From NCBI GenBank assembly GCA_001421095.1, contig LIIK01000019.1, positions 1-43,953 on the forward strand: 43,953 nt of DNA, in the 5' to 3' direction. Shown piece after piece: positions 8,412 through 18,105 of this stretch. The notes under the pieces were generated by a model. It did not search any database and was not told where the DNA came from. It saw nothing but the letters and a program-made list of their open reading frames with translations. The translations under genes were made by a program, and so were the position numbers. Source of the DNA: Candidatus [Bacteroides] periocalifornicus (GTDB lineage Bacteria; Bacteroidota; Bacteroidia; Bacteroidales; CAJPTX01). Position 1 is the stretch's first letter. The number at the start of each line of letters is the position of its first letter.

Positions 8412-10451
8412 ATGGAGAAAACGCCTAAACGATACCTAATAACCACGGCTTTACCCTACGCAAACGGGCCTCTGCATATAGGGCATCTGGCGGGTGTGTA
8501 CGTGCCTGCCGACATCTACGTCCGCTACCTGCGTGGAAAGGGGCGCGAGGTGCTGCTAATAGGGGGATCTGATGAACACGGTGTACCTATTGCCATACGT
8601 GCCCGTGAGGAGGGTGTGTCGCCCAAGGAGATTATCGATAGGTACCACGAGCTGATTAAGCACTCGTTCAAGGATTTCGGCATTTCATTCGACATCTACT
8701 CTAGGACGTCGAATCCCACCCACTACGCGCTCTCGCAAGAGTTCTTCACCACGCTCTACCGCAAGGGGGTGTTTGTGGAGCAAGAGAGCGAACAGTACTA
8801 TGACCCAGAGGCTAAGCAGTTCCTAGCCGACCGCTACATAGTGGGTACCTGCCCCCACTGCGGCAACGAGAAGGCCTACGGCGACCAGTGCGAAAAGTGC
8901 GGCACAAGCCTGAATGCCACCGACCTAATCAACCCTAAGTCGCGGCTAAGCGGTGCTGCCCCCCAGCTACGGGCCACAAAGCATTGGTTTCTGCCGCTAG
9001 AGCAATACCAAGCTTGGCTGGAGCAATGGATTCTGAAGGACCACCAGGAGTGGAAGCCCAATGTGTACGGGCAATGCAAAAGCTGGCTCGACCTAGGGCT
9101 TCACCCAAGGGCGGTAACCCGCGACCTCGACTGGGGCGTGCCTGTGCCGCTACCGAATGCCGAGGGAAAGGTCCTCTACGTGTGGTTCGATGCCCCTATC
9201 GGCTACATATCGGCCACCAAGGAGCTTACGCCAGACTGGGAGAAATTCTGGAAGGATGAGGATACCAAACTGGTGCATTTCATAGGGAAGGATAACATCG
9301 TGTTCCACTGCATAGTGTTCCCCACGATGCTGAAGGCGCACGGCGACTACATACTGCCCGATAATGTGCCAGCCAACGAGTTCATGAACCTGGAAGGCGA
9401 CAAGATCTCGACCTCGGGCAATTGGGCGGTTTGGCTGCATGAATACCTAGAAGAATTCCCAGGGCAGCAGGATGTGCTCCGCTACATGCTCACGGCCAAT
9501 ATGCCTGAAACGAAGGACAACGACTTCACCTGGCGAGAATTCCAGAGCCGAAACAATAGCGAGCTGGTGGCTGTACTCGGGAATTTCGTGAACCGTGCCC
9601 TGGTACTCTGCCATAAGTACTTCGAGGGGAAAGTTCCATCGCCCGAGGCGCTGCTAGAGGAGGACAGGGCTGTGCTGGAGATGGTGCATGCGCAACGCAA
9701 GCTGATAGAGGAGGCTATAGAGAGCTACCACTTCCGCGATGCGCTACGCGAGTACATGCAGGTGGCGCGCGTGGGCAATAAGTACCTGGCCGACATGGAA
9801 CCGTGGAAGCTCTGGGGGGCAAACCCCGCAAGGGTGGCAAGCATCATCTACGTAAGCCTACAGGTAACCGCTGCGCTATGCGTGCTAGGACGGCCATTCC
9901 TCCCCTTCAGCACAGATCGGCTGGAGGCAATGGCTCGCCTCCCAAAGGCTCTCTGGGATGACGACCTAACGGGCATCCTGAAACCGGGGCATGAACTCGG
10001 CCAGGCAGAACTGCTGTTCGCCCGGATAGAGGATGCGACCATAGAAAGGCAAATAGCCAAGCTGCAGGCTGCCAAGCAGGCCAACGAAGCCAAGGGGAAC
10101 AAGCCCGATTTCCCGCCGCAAAAGGATCTGATAGATTTCGAGACCTTTGAGGCACTCGACCTCCGGGTGGGTCGTATCCTAACGGCAGAGCGTGTGCCAA
10201 AGGCAAATAAGCTGCTGAAGTTCACGGTGGACACCGGCATAGACAGACGCACCATTGTCTCTGGGGTTGCGGAACATTTCGCGCCAGAGGAGCTTGTGGG
10301 TAAGCAGGTGAGCGTGGTGATGAACCTCAAGCCTAAGGTGATCCGCGGCGTAGAGTCGCAAGGGATGCTGATATTCGCTCAAGATGCCGATGGGAAACTG
10401 GTGGTAGTGGCTCCCAACCGTGAGGTTGCCGACGGCGCAGGGATAGGGTAA
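8412..10451 (+). CDS. metG: Methionyl-tRNA synthetase
   Basis: It charges tRNA-Met and initiator tRNA with methionine in the cytoplasm. The 679-aa class I enzyme has HIGH at residues 22-25 and the KMSKS-equivalent KISTS near residue 331. The connective-peptide zinc knuckle has CPHC and CEKC pairs (Cys147, Cys150, Cys160, Cys163). The anticodon-binding helical domain is followed from about residue 574 by a fused C-terminal OB-fold tRNA-binding domain (DLRVGRIL...GMLIFAQ). KISTS is, as far as I recall, usual for Bacteroidetes MetRS rather than a defect. The start ATG follows a TACCTTTG box. The gene stands alone on the plus strand; no terminator is evident after the stop. Confidence 0.98.
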   Translation: MEKTPKRYLITTALPYANGPLHIGHLAGVYVPADIYVRYLRGKGREVLLIGGSDEHGVPIAIRAREEGVSPKEIIDRYHELIKHSFKDFGISFDIYSRTSNPTHYALSQEFFTTLYRKGVFVEQESEQYYDPEAKQFLADRYIVGTCPHCGNEKAYGDQCEKCGTSLNATDLINPKSRLSGAAPQLRATKHWFLPLEQYQAWLEQWILKDHQEWKPNVYGQCKSWLDLGLHPRAVTRDLDWGVPVPLPNAEGKVLYVWFDAPIGYISATKELTPDWEKFWKDEDTKLVHFIGKDNIVFHCIVFPTMLKAHGDYILPDNVPANEFMNLEGDKISTSGNWAVWLHEYLEEFPGQQDVLRYMLTANMPETKDNDFTWREFQSRNNSELVAVLGNFVNRALVLCHKYFEGKVPSPEALLEEDRAVLEMVHAQRKLIEEAIESYHFRDALREYMQVARVGNKYLADMEPWKLWGANPARVASIIYVSLQVTAALCVLGRPFLPFSTDRLEAMARLPKALWDDDLTGILKPGHELGQAELLFARIEDATIERQIAKLQAAKQANEAKGNKPDFPPQKDLIDFETFEALDLRVGRILTAERVPKANKLLKFTVDTGIDRRTIVSGVAEHFAPEELVGKQVSVVMNLKPKVIRGVESQGMLIFAQDADGKLVVVAPNREVADGAGIG

Positions 10452-10790
10452 AGCGGAAAGATCGGCCTTGTGCTAGAGGAGGCTCTACGTGGTGGGCTAA
10501 TGGCCATTCTATATCTGGCACTGCCTTTACGATAGAGAGCAATAACACTGATTTTATTGGAGCGTAACCTCTATGATACCCAGGTTCACAGGCAGTCACT
10601 ATCCGCCTCTTTTAAGGTCACTGACGCATAAATTCGAGAATCAAGCGCTATGACCTCCATATCCATCAAGCGGGTAGGGCCAATAGAAGAGGTAATGGCG
10701 TAACCTATGTTGATGAACAGCACATAAAAGCTGATTTGGTTAACTTTTAGTATGGACAGTGGCATAAATGGCCAGATAAGATGGGCAAGA
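10452..10790. other. Gene-free stretch downstream of metG
   Basis: Nothing recognisable: no ORF with a known family pattern, no RNA signature and no strong hairpin with a T-tract. The right edge leads into the promoter of the following secreted-protein gene. Confidence 0.5.
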
Positions 10791-10820
10791 TTGCCTGGTA
10801 CGGAATAATCATTACCTTTG
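10791..10820 (+). promoter_or_regulatory. Promoter of the secreted protein gene
   Basis: TTG (10791-10793), a 19-nt spacer and TACCTTTG (10813-10820) match the Bacteroidetes consensus. This decides the start: the longer frame opening with TTG at 10818 lies inside the -7 box, so translation should begin at the ATG at 10854. Confidence 0.7.
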
Positions 10821-10853
10821 CGACATCAAGGCACGAATCCAGTACAACATAGC

Positions 10854-11579
10854 ATGAATAAGAGTCGGGTTCTCATTCCATTCATCATAATGGCCTTGCT
10901 AGCAGGGCTTGCACGTCTGGCGGCTGCACAGGAAGTGGCACTGCACATATTCGGAGGGCGAGACCACACCCACTATCTGGGTTGCCTGAACTGCGATAGC
11001 AACGATGAGCTTTCAATTTGGAATAAGCAGGGACGTTACGGCGACAATTTCTTCGGTGACAACAGCTGTATTTGGTACGCATTCAATCCTTACGCACAAG
11101 ATCGAAACGGGGTGTCGTTTCGCGATCCAAATACCTTTAGCCCCGACGTGCCGATAATTGTGGATGACTACGGCCATTTTTACGGCTATTTCACTGCCAA
11201 CAAGCGTCGGCCAGATCGCTGTAGAATGCGACTGCTGGATGTGATCATTACTTTCTACGATGCGATTAGACGGGACACTCGCCCAATGTACGACCTCTGG
11301 TATGGAGACGAGATACGCGTGCGGCGTGGCGGACGAATCTACCGTATGGACAGGGAGGATGAGTATGGATCGCCCAGGGTAGTCCCAACGCCTCCAACAC
11401 AGGATGATAGGTGGGTAGAACCGAGGATAGAGATACCTGTACCCGACATATGGTTTCCGCAGATACGCTCTCAGCACAACGCAATGCCAGCTAGCGGCAC
11501 TCCAGCCAGTGGCGACGGACAAACAAGGCAGGATTCCATTCACTGGGGTGTACGCCCAGGACTCGAGACAAGGCACTAG
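10854..11579 (+). CDS. Secreted protein of unknown function with a Cys-rich, Trp/Asn-rich domain
   Basis: The 241-aa product has a clear signal peptide (MNKSRVLIPF...LAAAQE, cleaved after about residue 25), so it is exported. The mature N-terminus carries YLGCLNCDSND, then SIWN, then a YGDNFFGDNSCIWYAFNPYA segment, and about 20 residues later SPDVPIIVDDYGHFYGYF. I associate this CxxC...IWN...YG...S.W..(F/Y)NPYA...P.(I/V)VD..G.FYGYF pattern with a poorly described domain in secreted bacterial proteins; no function is assigned. Three Cys (CxxC plus one) could bind metal or form disulfides after export. The tail is basic then Pro-rich, ending without a lipobox or T9SS domain. It has its own promoter and precedes rsgA by about 130 bp on the same strand. 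Confidence 0.75.
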   Translation: MNKSRVLIPFIIMALLAGLARLAAAQEVALHIFGGRDHTHYLGCLNCDSNDELSIWNKQGRYGDNFFGDNSCIWYAFNPYAQDRNGVSFRDPNTFSPDVPIIVDDYGHFYGYFTANKRRPDRCRMRLLDVIITFYDAIRRDTRPMYDLWYGDEIRVRRGGRIYRMDREDEYGSPRVVPTPPTQDDRWVEPRIEIPVPDIWFPQIRSQHNAMPASGTPASGDGQTRQDSIHWGVRPGLETRH

Positions 11580-11710
11580 AAAGGCGCACTCAGGCTTCGG
11601 AGTGGCATATCATCCCTTATAGCACATGAGGTATAAACCCAATCTAGAGCCTGAAACACTGCAATGGGTGGCGACAATGATAGTAGACGCAAAAAGCACG
11701 CCATCCTTCG

Positions 11711-12712
11711 ATGGATGCCCATAGGGTGGAATCGCTCAAACCTACACTGACGCAAATGGGGTATTGTGGATTGGAGGCAGCTGAAAGCCGATGCGGAATC
11801 GTGACGCGCTCTACCGGGAGCTGGTACGATGTACTCTCAGACGGTATCCACTTTAGCTGTCGTGCTCGGGGTAGAATCCGTCTGAAAGAGGTTCGCAGCA
11901 CGAATCCTATAGCGGTGGGCGATGCCGTACTTTTTGTTCCAGAAGGGCCTGACATTGGCGTAATAACAGCAATAGAGCCTCGCCGCAACTACATGATCCG
12001 CCGGGCTACGAACCTCTCGCGCGAGAGCCACATCATTGCTGCCAATCTAGACCTGGCGGCCGTGGTGGTAACCCTAGCAGCCCCCCCTACCCCATTGGAG
12101 TTCGTAGATCGCTACTTGGCCACTGCGCAAGCCTACGGCATCCCCCAGCTGGTGATACTCAACAAGCAGGATTGTCCCGAAGAGCAGGATGAAGCTGTTT
12201 ACCTCGGAATACGCGCTATCTACGAGAATGCTGGGGCAACGGTAGTGGAACTATCTGCAAGCACAGGGTTAGGACTAGAACGCTTATGCGCATTGCTAGA
12301 GGGTAAAACCACATTGCTCGCAGGGCACTCCGGAACGGGAAAATCCTCCATTCTCAATGCCCTAGAACCGACGCTGGCACTTCGCACAGCCCCGTTATCC
12401 GAGTCGCATGGGCTGGGGCAACATACTACGACCTTCGCTGAGATGTATCCTCTCTCCATTGCCCCAAACACCTATGTGATAGACACCCCGGGCATAAAGG
12501 GCTTTGGGGTTATCGATTTCGATAGGCACGAGGTATCACACTTCTTCCCCGAGATATTCACTACTAGCAAACAGTGCAAATACCCTGATTGCCTGCACAA
12601 TACAGAGCCTGGATGTGCGGTAGTAGCTGCTGTAGAATGCGGCAACATACCCTACAGTCGCTACCAAAGCTACCTGAGCATCCTGTGCGATGAGGGTGGA
12701 AAGTATCGGTAA
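11711..12712 (+). CDS. rsgA: Ribosome small-subunit biogenesis GTPase RsgA
   Basis: RsgA is a circularly permuted GTPase that checks late 30S maturation. Counting from the first ATG (333 aa), the order is OB-fold (TGSWY, residues 35-39 onward), G4 NKQD (151-154), P-loop GHSGTGKSS (205-213), the switch region GLGQHTTT and G3 DTPG (259-262). A C-terminal zinc domain follows with Cys289, Cys294, His296 and Cys302. The G4-before-G1 order is diagnostic of the permuted family. The start is uncertain: family members begin only a few residues before TGSWY, so the ATG at 11756 or the GTG at 11801 may be used instead. No convincing promoter precedes it. Confidence 0.95.
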   Translation: MDAHRVESLKPTLTQMGYCGLEAAESRCGIVTRSTGSWYDVLSDGIHFSCRARGRIRLKEVRSTNPIAVGDAVLFVPEGPDIGVITAIEPRRNYMIRRATNLSRESHIIAANLDLAAVVVTLAAPPTPLEFVDRYLATAQAYGIPQLVILNKQDCPEEQDEAVYLGIRAIYENAGATVVELSASTGLGLERLCALLEGKTTLLAGHSGTGKSSILNALEPTLALRTAPLSESHGLGQHTTTFAEMYPLSIAPNTYVIDTPGIKGFGVIDFDRHEVSHFFPEIFTTSKQCKYPDCLHNTEPGCAVVAAVECGNIPYSRYQSYLSILCDEGGKYR

Positions 12713-12907
12713 GCTACTGAGAACTACTTAGCATCGCTACTCGGAACGCCTTGCTGCCTGCTGAACAGAGAAAGACTAATCATATCCCCCAGAGGTTGCT
12801 GAAATAATATGGAGGTAACCTCATACCTCTAGCTCTGCAGATTACACTATGGCACAGCAAAGATTTTCAACGTTCTCCTAGCATTCTCTGCGCCCTACTG
12901 GATAAAG

Positions 12908-12947
12908 CAACGGCGGGTGGCTTTAGGCCACCCACCGTTGTCTTTTT
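12908..12947 (+). terminator. Strong terminator between convergent rsgA and the outer-membrane gene
   Basis: A 14-bp stem with one mismatch (12908-12921 with 12927-12940), loop TTTAG, is followed on the plus strand by TCTTTTT. It lies about 195 bp past rsgA. On the minus strand the tail is only CTTTAT, so it may also serve the converging gene, less efficiently. Confidence 0.8.
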
Positions 12948-12962
12948 GATCGAGATATGCCA

Positions 12963-15749
12963 CTACCTCCGTTTCACCTTGATCTCTACACCATCTTTCG
13001 CCTTGTTGCCAAACTCCCACCTGAGTTTCAGGAGGATATGCCCTGGGAGTGTGCCATAGGTATACTCTGTTCGGTAAAGATCAGACACTGAAACTTTAGA
13101 CCATTGGCGAGAATTGAGATTGAGAAGGTTACGACCAATAAGCACCAGCGAAAGGCTATTCCAGAACTCATAGCTAATCTCGGTTTCCAAGAGTACGTTG
13201 CGAATCCCGCGGCCACGTAGAGCGCTTTGGGAATATCCGCCCTCCAGAGTGGCTTTCACAGGACCCTTGCTGAAAATCACCCCTCCCTTGGCCATGCCGT
13301 AGGTATAGCGTGAAATACCGCTATTCAAGACATAGCGGTCATGATAGCCACCCGCAGAGGCGGTAAGATTGAATGGGGTTTTATATGATGTGGTTACACC
13401 GAATTCAACAGATCCCTCATAGGACTGGCGTGGCTGGACAAGGCCATTCACTCTGGACTCCGCCCATTCTAGCGAATGGCTCGTATAGAGTGAGATTTCC
13501 CAGAATGCCGCAAAGGTCTTGCTTAGAAACAAATAGGCGGAAAGCTCTTGGTTATCGGGAGCTCTATAGGGTTCGCTAATACTAGAGATTCCGTGTACTG
13601 TGGTGCTAGTGGCGTACTCTCGCTTACGGGAGTAGCTAGCTTTGGCGTTAATGCTCACAGAACGGTCGGCATTGTAAAGGAAATAGCGGAGATCTACCCG
13701 TTGCTTGAGGTATACCCAATCTCTACGCCCACGACCTCCCCACCAGAAAGAACGGTAACTCTGGGCTGTATAACCGCTAGTAAGAGGACGAATCCCCGCA
13801 TTCTCCAGATCCAAAGAGTAATCAACACTTAGACGATGGAGATTAGAGAAACGATACGCCAAGTTCACCGTGGGACTCACGAATAGTGAGTACCCCTTAG
13901 GGTTATCGCTCGCATCAGCTGGAATAGCATGTGAATCCTGTAGGTTATGGTGGAGCATGAGTCCTTTAGCGCCAATAGTTGCCCGGAAAGCACCTTCGGT
14001 CTTGCGCCAAAAGATGCCAGCATGGGAGTAATGGAGGTAGAGGCGCGCATCGTTGTCAAGCGGAATCTGGTCTGTAGGATGGGGCTGAGGGTTGCTCGCT
14101 CCTGTAAGGGCGCTTATGTAACGATGGTACTGGTATTTATCGCCCACACGAACCTCTAATAGCTGTTCCTCGGCAATACGAAATTTTCCCACCAGTTCAC
14201 CCTGTAGGTCTTGGGTACGCTTGTAGAGATCTTGACGGAGATCGAATCTCCCGTTAGGAAGCCTTGTGGCGGAAAAAGGAAGATTGAGATCATCGCTCTC
14301 GATTTCTATATTTGGCCTGCTCTCAGAGAATTGATACGAACCATGCGCCTGAAGAAGGTGATCGCCTAGCCGATAGGTAATGCTGGCACGGTGGAGCATT
14401 GAGACTGGCCGGTCTGGGAATCGCTGGAGAGTTGTGACTGTAGCCCCTCCCACCTCATCGTCAATGCGCTCGTGCTTGTAGGTGCGTGAGAGATCGCCCG
14501 AACCGCTATAGGAGATAAGCCACTCGTCGGTAGGATTGAGCGTTAGGCCGAACAAAGCCACCCCGCCGATATTGCGCGATTCACTACTTTTACGGCTGAA
14601 GTAGGGCGATGCTCCCCCTTGGGCGGATATAAGCTGCCGTAGCATGCTGCTCTCGGAGGCATTGTCACCCTGCGAGAACAGGCCGCCCACGTTGATTTTC
14701 ACCCGTTTCTCCTGGTTGTAGGTCAGATTGAGCGACCCCATATGATTCCGAAGGCGGTAGGTATCATTGGGTGGGAATAGAAGGTTACCCATGAATCCCA
14801 AGTTGCTAAGTTTTATGGTATAGACACCATCATCTCCTGCAATGCCGCCCTGCAGCGCGATGTAATCGGCAACGGTAAAGGTCGACTCGCCCGTGTTGTT
14901 GCCTGCAGCTATTGCACTCACCATGAGCGTTTTTCCTAGGAACATTGCATTCCCACGGCCTTCGTAAAAGCTCTTGTAGCCACCCCCGGCCTCTACCGTA
15001 CCGCTCACCCGATTCCACATTCCCTCCTTCACCCCCACATCAATCACGGTTTTATCGCGATTCTGAAACCCGTCGAGCAGGTTATACTCGCTGTATCCAT
15101 GCACCACCCGAACCGTATCGGCCACCTCAGAGGAGATATTTTGGGTAGCCAGCCCCACATTTTTCCCGAAGAGGTCGCGCCCGTTGAAAAGGATTTTCTC
15201 CACCTGTTGCCCTTGGGCAGTCACACGGCCATCCTGGCTAACCTTTAATCCCGGCAGGCGCGCCAGCAGGTCGCCCAGCGTCTTCTCTGCGCCCGTGGTG
15301 TAGGCTTTCACGCTATAGCCTATAGTATCTCCGCTCACCTTCACCCCAGTGCGCCTGGCACCTATACGCACCTGCTCAATCTCCTTAGGGTCGTCAGGCA
15401 GTTTGAATATCACCATCTGCTCAGTGGGCACTACTACGGTTTGCCCTTGGGTGAGGTAGCCCAAAAGGTGCGCCTGTAGCCAATACTCGCCGGCCGCCTT
15501 GCAGCGGAAGGCAAAATGCCCGCTGTAGTCACTTACAGTATGGCAGGCTATGGTAGAGTCCTTGGGATTCACCAGCAGCACCGCCGCACCAATTAACCCC
15601 TCGCCATTGGTATCAAGCACTTCACCCTGCACCACTGGAGCTGCCTCCTGCGCGCGCACCGTGCCAGATGCACACGCAGTAGCCAGAATGCTTAATGCCC
15701 CCAGCAGGGTACAGCAATAACGAGTAACGCACAGCAGATTTCTCTTCAT
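12963..15749 (-). CDS. Outer-membrane beta-barrel protein with N-terminal CarboxypepD-regulatory domain (TonB-receptor-like)
   Basis: The 928-aa product has a signal peptide (about residues 1-33, ending RAQE). An Ig-like CarboxypepD_reg domain follows (VVQGEVLDTNGEGLIGA, about 38-125), then a plug-like segment (TLGDLLARLPGLKVSQDG, ILFNGRDLFG, about 150-240), then a long barrel rich in alternating aromatic strands. The layout matches the Bacteroidetes OMP_b-brl_3 (TonB-receptor-like) family. Such proteins move or bind a substrate at the outer membrane, but no SusD partner, transporter or regulator lies beside it, so the substrate cannot be inferred. It starts 78 bp after the U32 gene stop. A TAACTTTT sequence upstream is only a weak promoter match. 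Confidence 0.88.
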   Translation of the reverse strand: MKRNLLCVTRYCCTLLGALSILATACASGTVRAQEAAPVVQGEVLDTNGEGLIGAAVLLVNPKDSTIACHTVSDYSGHFAFRCKAAGEYWLQAHLLGYLTQGQTVVVPTEQMVIFKLPDDPKEIEQVRIGARRTGVKVSGDTIGYSVKAYTTGAEKTLGDLLARLPGLKVSQDGRVTAQGQQVEKILFNGRDLFGKNVGLATQNISSEVADTVRVVHGYSEYNLLDGFQNRDKTVIDVGVKEGMWNRVSGTVEAGGGYKSFYEGRGNAMFLGKTLMVSAIAAGNNTGESTFTVADYIALQGGIAGDDGVYTIKLSNLGFMGNLLFPPNDTYRLRNHMGSLNLTYNQEKRVKINVGGLFSQGDNASESSMLRQLISAQGGASPYFSRKSSESRNIGGVALFGLTLNPTDEWLISYSGSGDLSRTYKHERIDDEVGGATVTTLQRFPDRPVSMLHRASITYRLGDHLLQAHGSYQFSESRPNIEIESDDLNLPFSATRLPNGRFDLRQDLYKRTQDLQGELVGKFRIAEEQLLEVRVGDKYQYHRYISALTGASNPQPHPTDQIPLDNDARLYLHYSHAGIFWRKTEGAFRATIGAKGLMLHHNLQDSHAIPADASDNPKGYSLFVSPTVNLAYRFSNLHRLSVDYSLDLENAGIRPLTSGYTAQSYRSFWWGGRGRRDWVYLKQRVDLRYFLYNADRSVSINAKASYSRKREYATSTTVHGISSISEPYRAPDNQELSAYLFLSKTFAAFWEISLYTSHSLEWAESRVNGLVQPRQSYEGSVEFGVTTSYKTPFNLTASAGGYHDRYVLNSGISRYTYGMAKGGVIFSKGPVKATLEGGYSQSALRGRGIRNVLLETEISYEFWNSLSLVLIGRNLLNLNSRQWSKVSVSDLYRTEYTYGTLPGHILLKLRWEFGNKAKDGVEIKVKRR

Positions 15750-15827
15750 CTTACCTTGGTTTATGGGTATTCAGAACCGTTTGTATGACGTATTGCACCA
15801 CGAAAAGTTACAGGCGTAAGTGATTTT

Positions 15828-17792
15828 TTATAATTTTTCCAACACCATCTCGCATTTCTCGCAGTCAAACAGGAGCTTAAGTTTCTTTCCCCCGCTTTCA
15901 AGTATTAGCGGCGACGCCTGCCTGCAATCCCCTTGCCGCGGGCAGAGATGCAGCTCATACCGTAGGCAGTACTTAGTGCGCATCAGCTCATCGCCCCGAG
16001 AATGAACGCGGGCAACAGGCGAAATGCTCGCCTCGCGCACACCGTGCAGTCTGTAGAAATCCAATGCCAAGTGGTTAGCAATATTGAGACGAAAGTCGCG
16101 CGGCGAGTCTGTAGGATACAGAATCCTAGGAATGCTACAGCTGCCCATGCGAAGCGGAGGGATGGCCTCCGATACCCTCCACACGCTAGACACGAGAAGC
16201 TCCATAGCCCTGCGCCTAAGCGCATTGATGCCCGCGATGGGCAGGAAGGGTACAGCGCCGCCAAGAACCGCAGCACGAGTAACTTTGAACTGCTGAAATC
16301 CGCTGATACCAAGCTGCTTAATCCAAACCGCACGTTGCCCCTCAGCATTCTTTGCCAGCTCGGTAGTCTCTGGAATCGGTATCACAATGCTAATGGTTCT
16401 ACCCCCCCAAAGGACACTCAGCGTAAGGCTAGCACTGCGCCTACTACTGCCAGAAGTAGCTGTAGCAGAAGTGGAATGCTGCACTGCTTGGCTGTTCTCT
16501 TCACCATCGCAAGCAAGATCGCCACTCGTACCCTGACAATCTGAAATGTTGCGTAATTCGCAATAGTCGCCACACTCCAGCACCGCCTCCACCTCTAGAT
16601 ATCGTACAGCAGCCCCCTCGCCTAATTGATCTGTATGCGTCTTGGCAAAATTCCGCCAGACTGGTTGACCAACCTCAATGGACGGAAGCGTTTGATGGCT
16701 TGTAACCACGCCGTTTTCTACTACATCAGCCCTCAGCCCCACAGCACCCGCGGGGGTAATAACCACCAAACCGTCACCATTTGCAAGCTGGGTATTGGTA
16801 CGTATTCCCAAGCGCCTGCCTCGCACCCAAGCCACAGGGCCGATGTATTCACCCAGGGCCTTCGGGGTGTCTGCGCAGACCAGATTCGCTGGCCGTCCCT
16901 TGAGGAAATACTCGGTGAAAGGCCGGGCAAAGGTTCGGCTCGGGTTGGGGGTAAATCTGCACTCTACGCTACCCCAGGAGGATCTGCTCAACCCTGGAAT
17001 TTTGGGTACCAGACCGTTGAGATGCTGACTATAGTGCGCGGTAACATTCTGGATGTAAGCCGCATCCTTCATACGACCCTCTATTTTGAAAGAGGTTACG
17101 CCTGCCTGCAAGAGCTGCCGAAGGTTTTGTGTGTGGTTGAGATCGCGCAATGAGAGAAGATGGCGATCTTGCGATAGCACCTGCCCACTAGGCGTTCTAA
17201 GCGTATAGCTATACCGGCAGGGTTGTGCGCATTCTCCCCTATTGGCGCTGCGCCCTGCGAGGTACTCGCTCAGGTAGCACTGCCCGCTGTAGCATACGCA
17301 TAGCGCCCCGTGCACAAAAACCTCTAGCTCTACCGAGCATCCCCGGCCGATCTCCCCTATCTGCTCCAGACTAAGCTCGCGCGCCAGCACCACACGGGAG
17401 AACCCCACCCCTTCGAGGAACTGAACCTTGGCGAGCGTGCGGTTATCCGCTTGGGTACTCGCATGCAGTGGTAACGGGGGTAAATCCATCTGCAGCAGAG
17501 CCATATCCTGCACTATCAGCGCATCTACCCCAGCACCGTAGAGTTGCCATGCCAAACGTTGCGCCTCTAGGAGCTCCTCATCCTTCAGCAGCGTGTTGAG
17601 CGTTGCGTACACCCTAGCTCCGAAAAAGTGCGCGTGCTGTGCCAAAGCCTCTATATCGCGTATCGAATTGGCGGCTTTTGCCCTTGCCCCAAAGCGCGGT
17701 GGCCCTATGTACACAGCATCAGCCCCCGCTTCAATTGCGAGGATTCCTGTGCGTAAATCTGCTGCAGGCGAGAGGAGCTCTACCCTACGCAT
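15828..17792 (-). CDS. U32 family protein, RlhA-like (23S rRNA hydroxylation)
   Basis: U32 proteins are annotated as peptidases, but E. coli RlhA hydroxylates 23S rRNA C2501 and TrhP acts on tRNA. This 654-aa protein has RlhA's length rather than TrhP's (about 450). It opens with the family N-terminus MRRVELLSPAADL and ADAVYIGPPRFGARA. The Cys cluster of the U32 signature is present: HGALCVCYSGQC followed by a Cys pair in GECAQPCRYSY (about residues 162-200). A DUF3656-type insertion follows, and the C-terminus carries a second Cys set (YCLRYELHLCPRQGDC, FDCEKCEM) that may bind metal. The frame is open to 17885, but the upstream 31 residues are Ser-rich and lack homology, so I start at the ATG at 17792. 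The RlhA role is by family resemblance. Confidence 0.87.
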   Translation of the reverse strand: MRRVELLSPAADLRTGILAIEAGADAVYIGPPRFGARAKAANSIRDIEALAQHAHFFGARVYATLNTLLKDEELLEAQRLAWQLYGAGVDALIVQDMALLQMDLPPLPLHASTQADNRTLAKVQFLEGVGFSRVVLARELSLEQIGEIGRGCSVELEVFVHGALCVCYSGQCYLSEYLAGRSANRGECAQPCRYSYTLRTPSGQVLSQDRHLLSLRDLNHTQNLRQLLQAGVTSFKIEGRMKDAAYIQNVTAHYSQHLNGLVPKIPGLSRSSWGSVECRFTPNPSRTFARPFTEYFLKGRPANLVCADTPKALGEYIGPVAWVRGRRLGIRTNTQLANGDGLVVITPAGAVGLRADVVENGVVTSHQTLPSIEVGQPVWRNFAKTHTDQLGEGAAVRYLEVEAVLECGDYCELRNISDCQGTSGDLACDGEENSQAVQHSTSATATSGSSRRSASLTLSVLWGGRTISIVIPIPETTELAKNAEGQRAVWIKQLGISGFQQFKVTRAAVLGGAVPFLPIAGINALRRRAMELLVSSVWRVSEAIPPLRMGSCSIPRILYPTDSPRDFRLNIANHLALDFYRLHGVREASISPVARVHSRGDELMRTKYCLRYELHLCPRQGDCRQASPLILESGGKKLKLLFDCEKCEMVLEKL

Positions 17793-18051
17793 GCCAGCTG
17801 TGGATGCCGAAGAATCATTACACGAGGAAGCGGAATCTGCATCGCTCCCCCAGATACCTTCCCGTGCAGTAGCTGGTCGTAGCATGAGTTCTCCAGGACT
17901 AGTGACTTTTCAGAAACCGCAGAAAAAGCTCCATAGCGTATTCCTTTTCTGTACGGTAGTTTTTTTTTCGAATGGATAGCGTACAATTACCGTAGCACGG
18001 AGCTATGCAGCATCGACGCATATATGTTTTCCCGCGCTCCCGTATAGGAAC
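17793..18051. other. Gap upstream of the U32 gene
   Basis: The first 93 bases continue the U32 reading frame and could encode an N-terminal extension. Beyond that I see only an A/T-rich run near 17955-17975 and no clear promoter. The terminator of the TPR gene follows on the right. Confidence 0.4.
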
Positions 18052-18088
18052 AAAAAGGACAGCAATCCTTGGCAGAATTGCTGTCCTT
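18052..18088 (-). terminator. Rho-independent terminator of the TPR gene
   Basis: On the minus strand a perfect 12-bp stem AAGGACAGCAAT/ATTGCTGTCCTT (18055-18066 with 18077-18088) runs into further T residues. It lies 18 bp past the stop codon. Confidence 0.88.
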
Positions 18089-18105
18089 GTGGGTTAATAC
18101 CCTGT

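Noticed and set aside
8412..10451. KISTS in place of KMSKS in MetRS as a possible defect.
   Set aside because: To my knowledge this variant is usual in Bacteroidetes MetRS, and the rest of the enzyme is intact.
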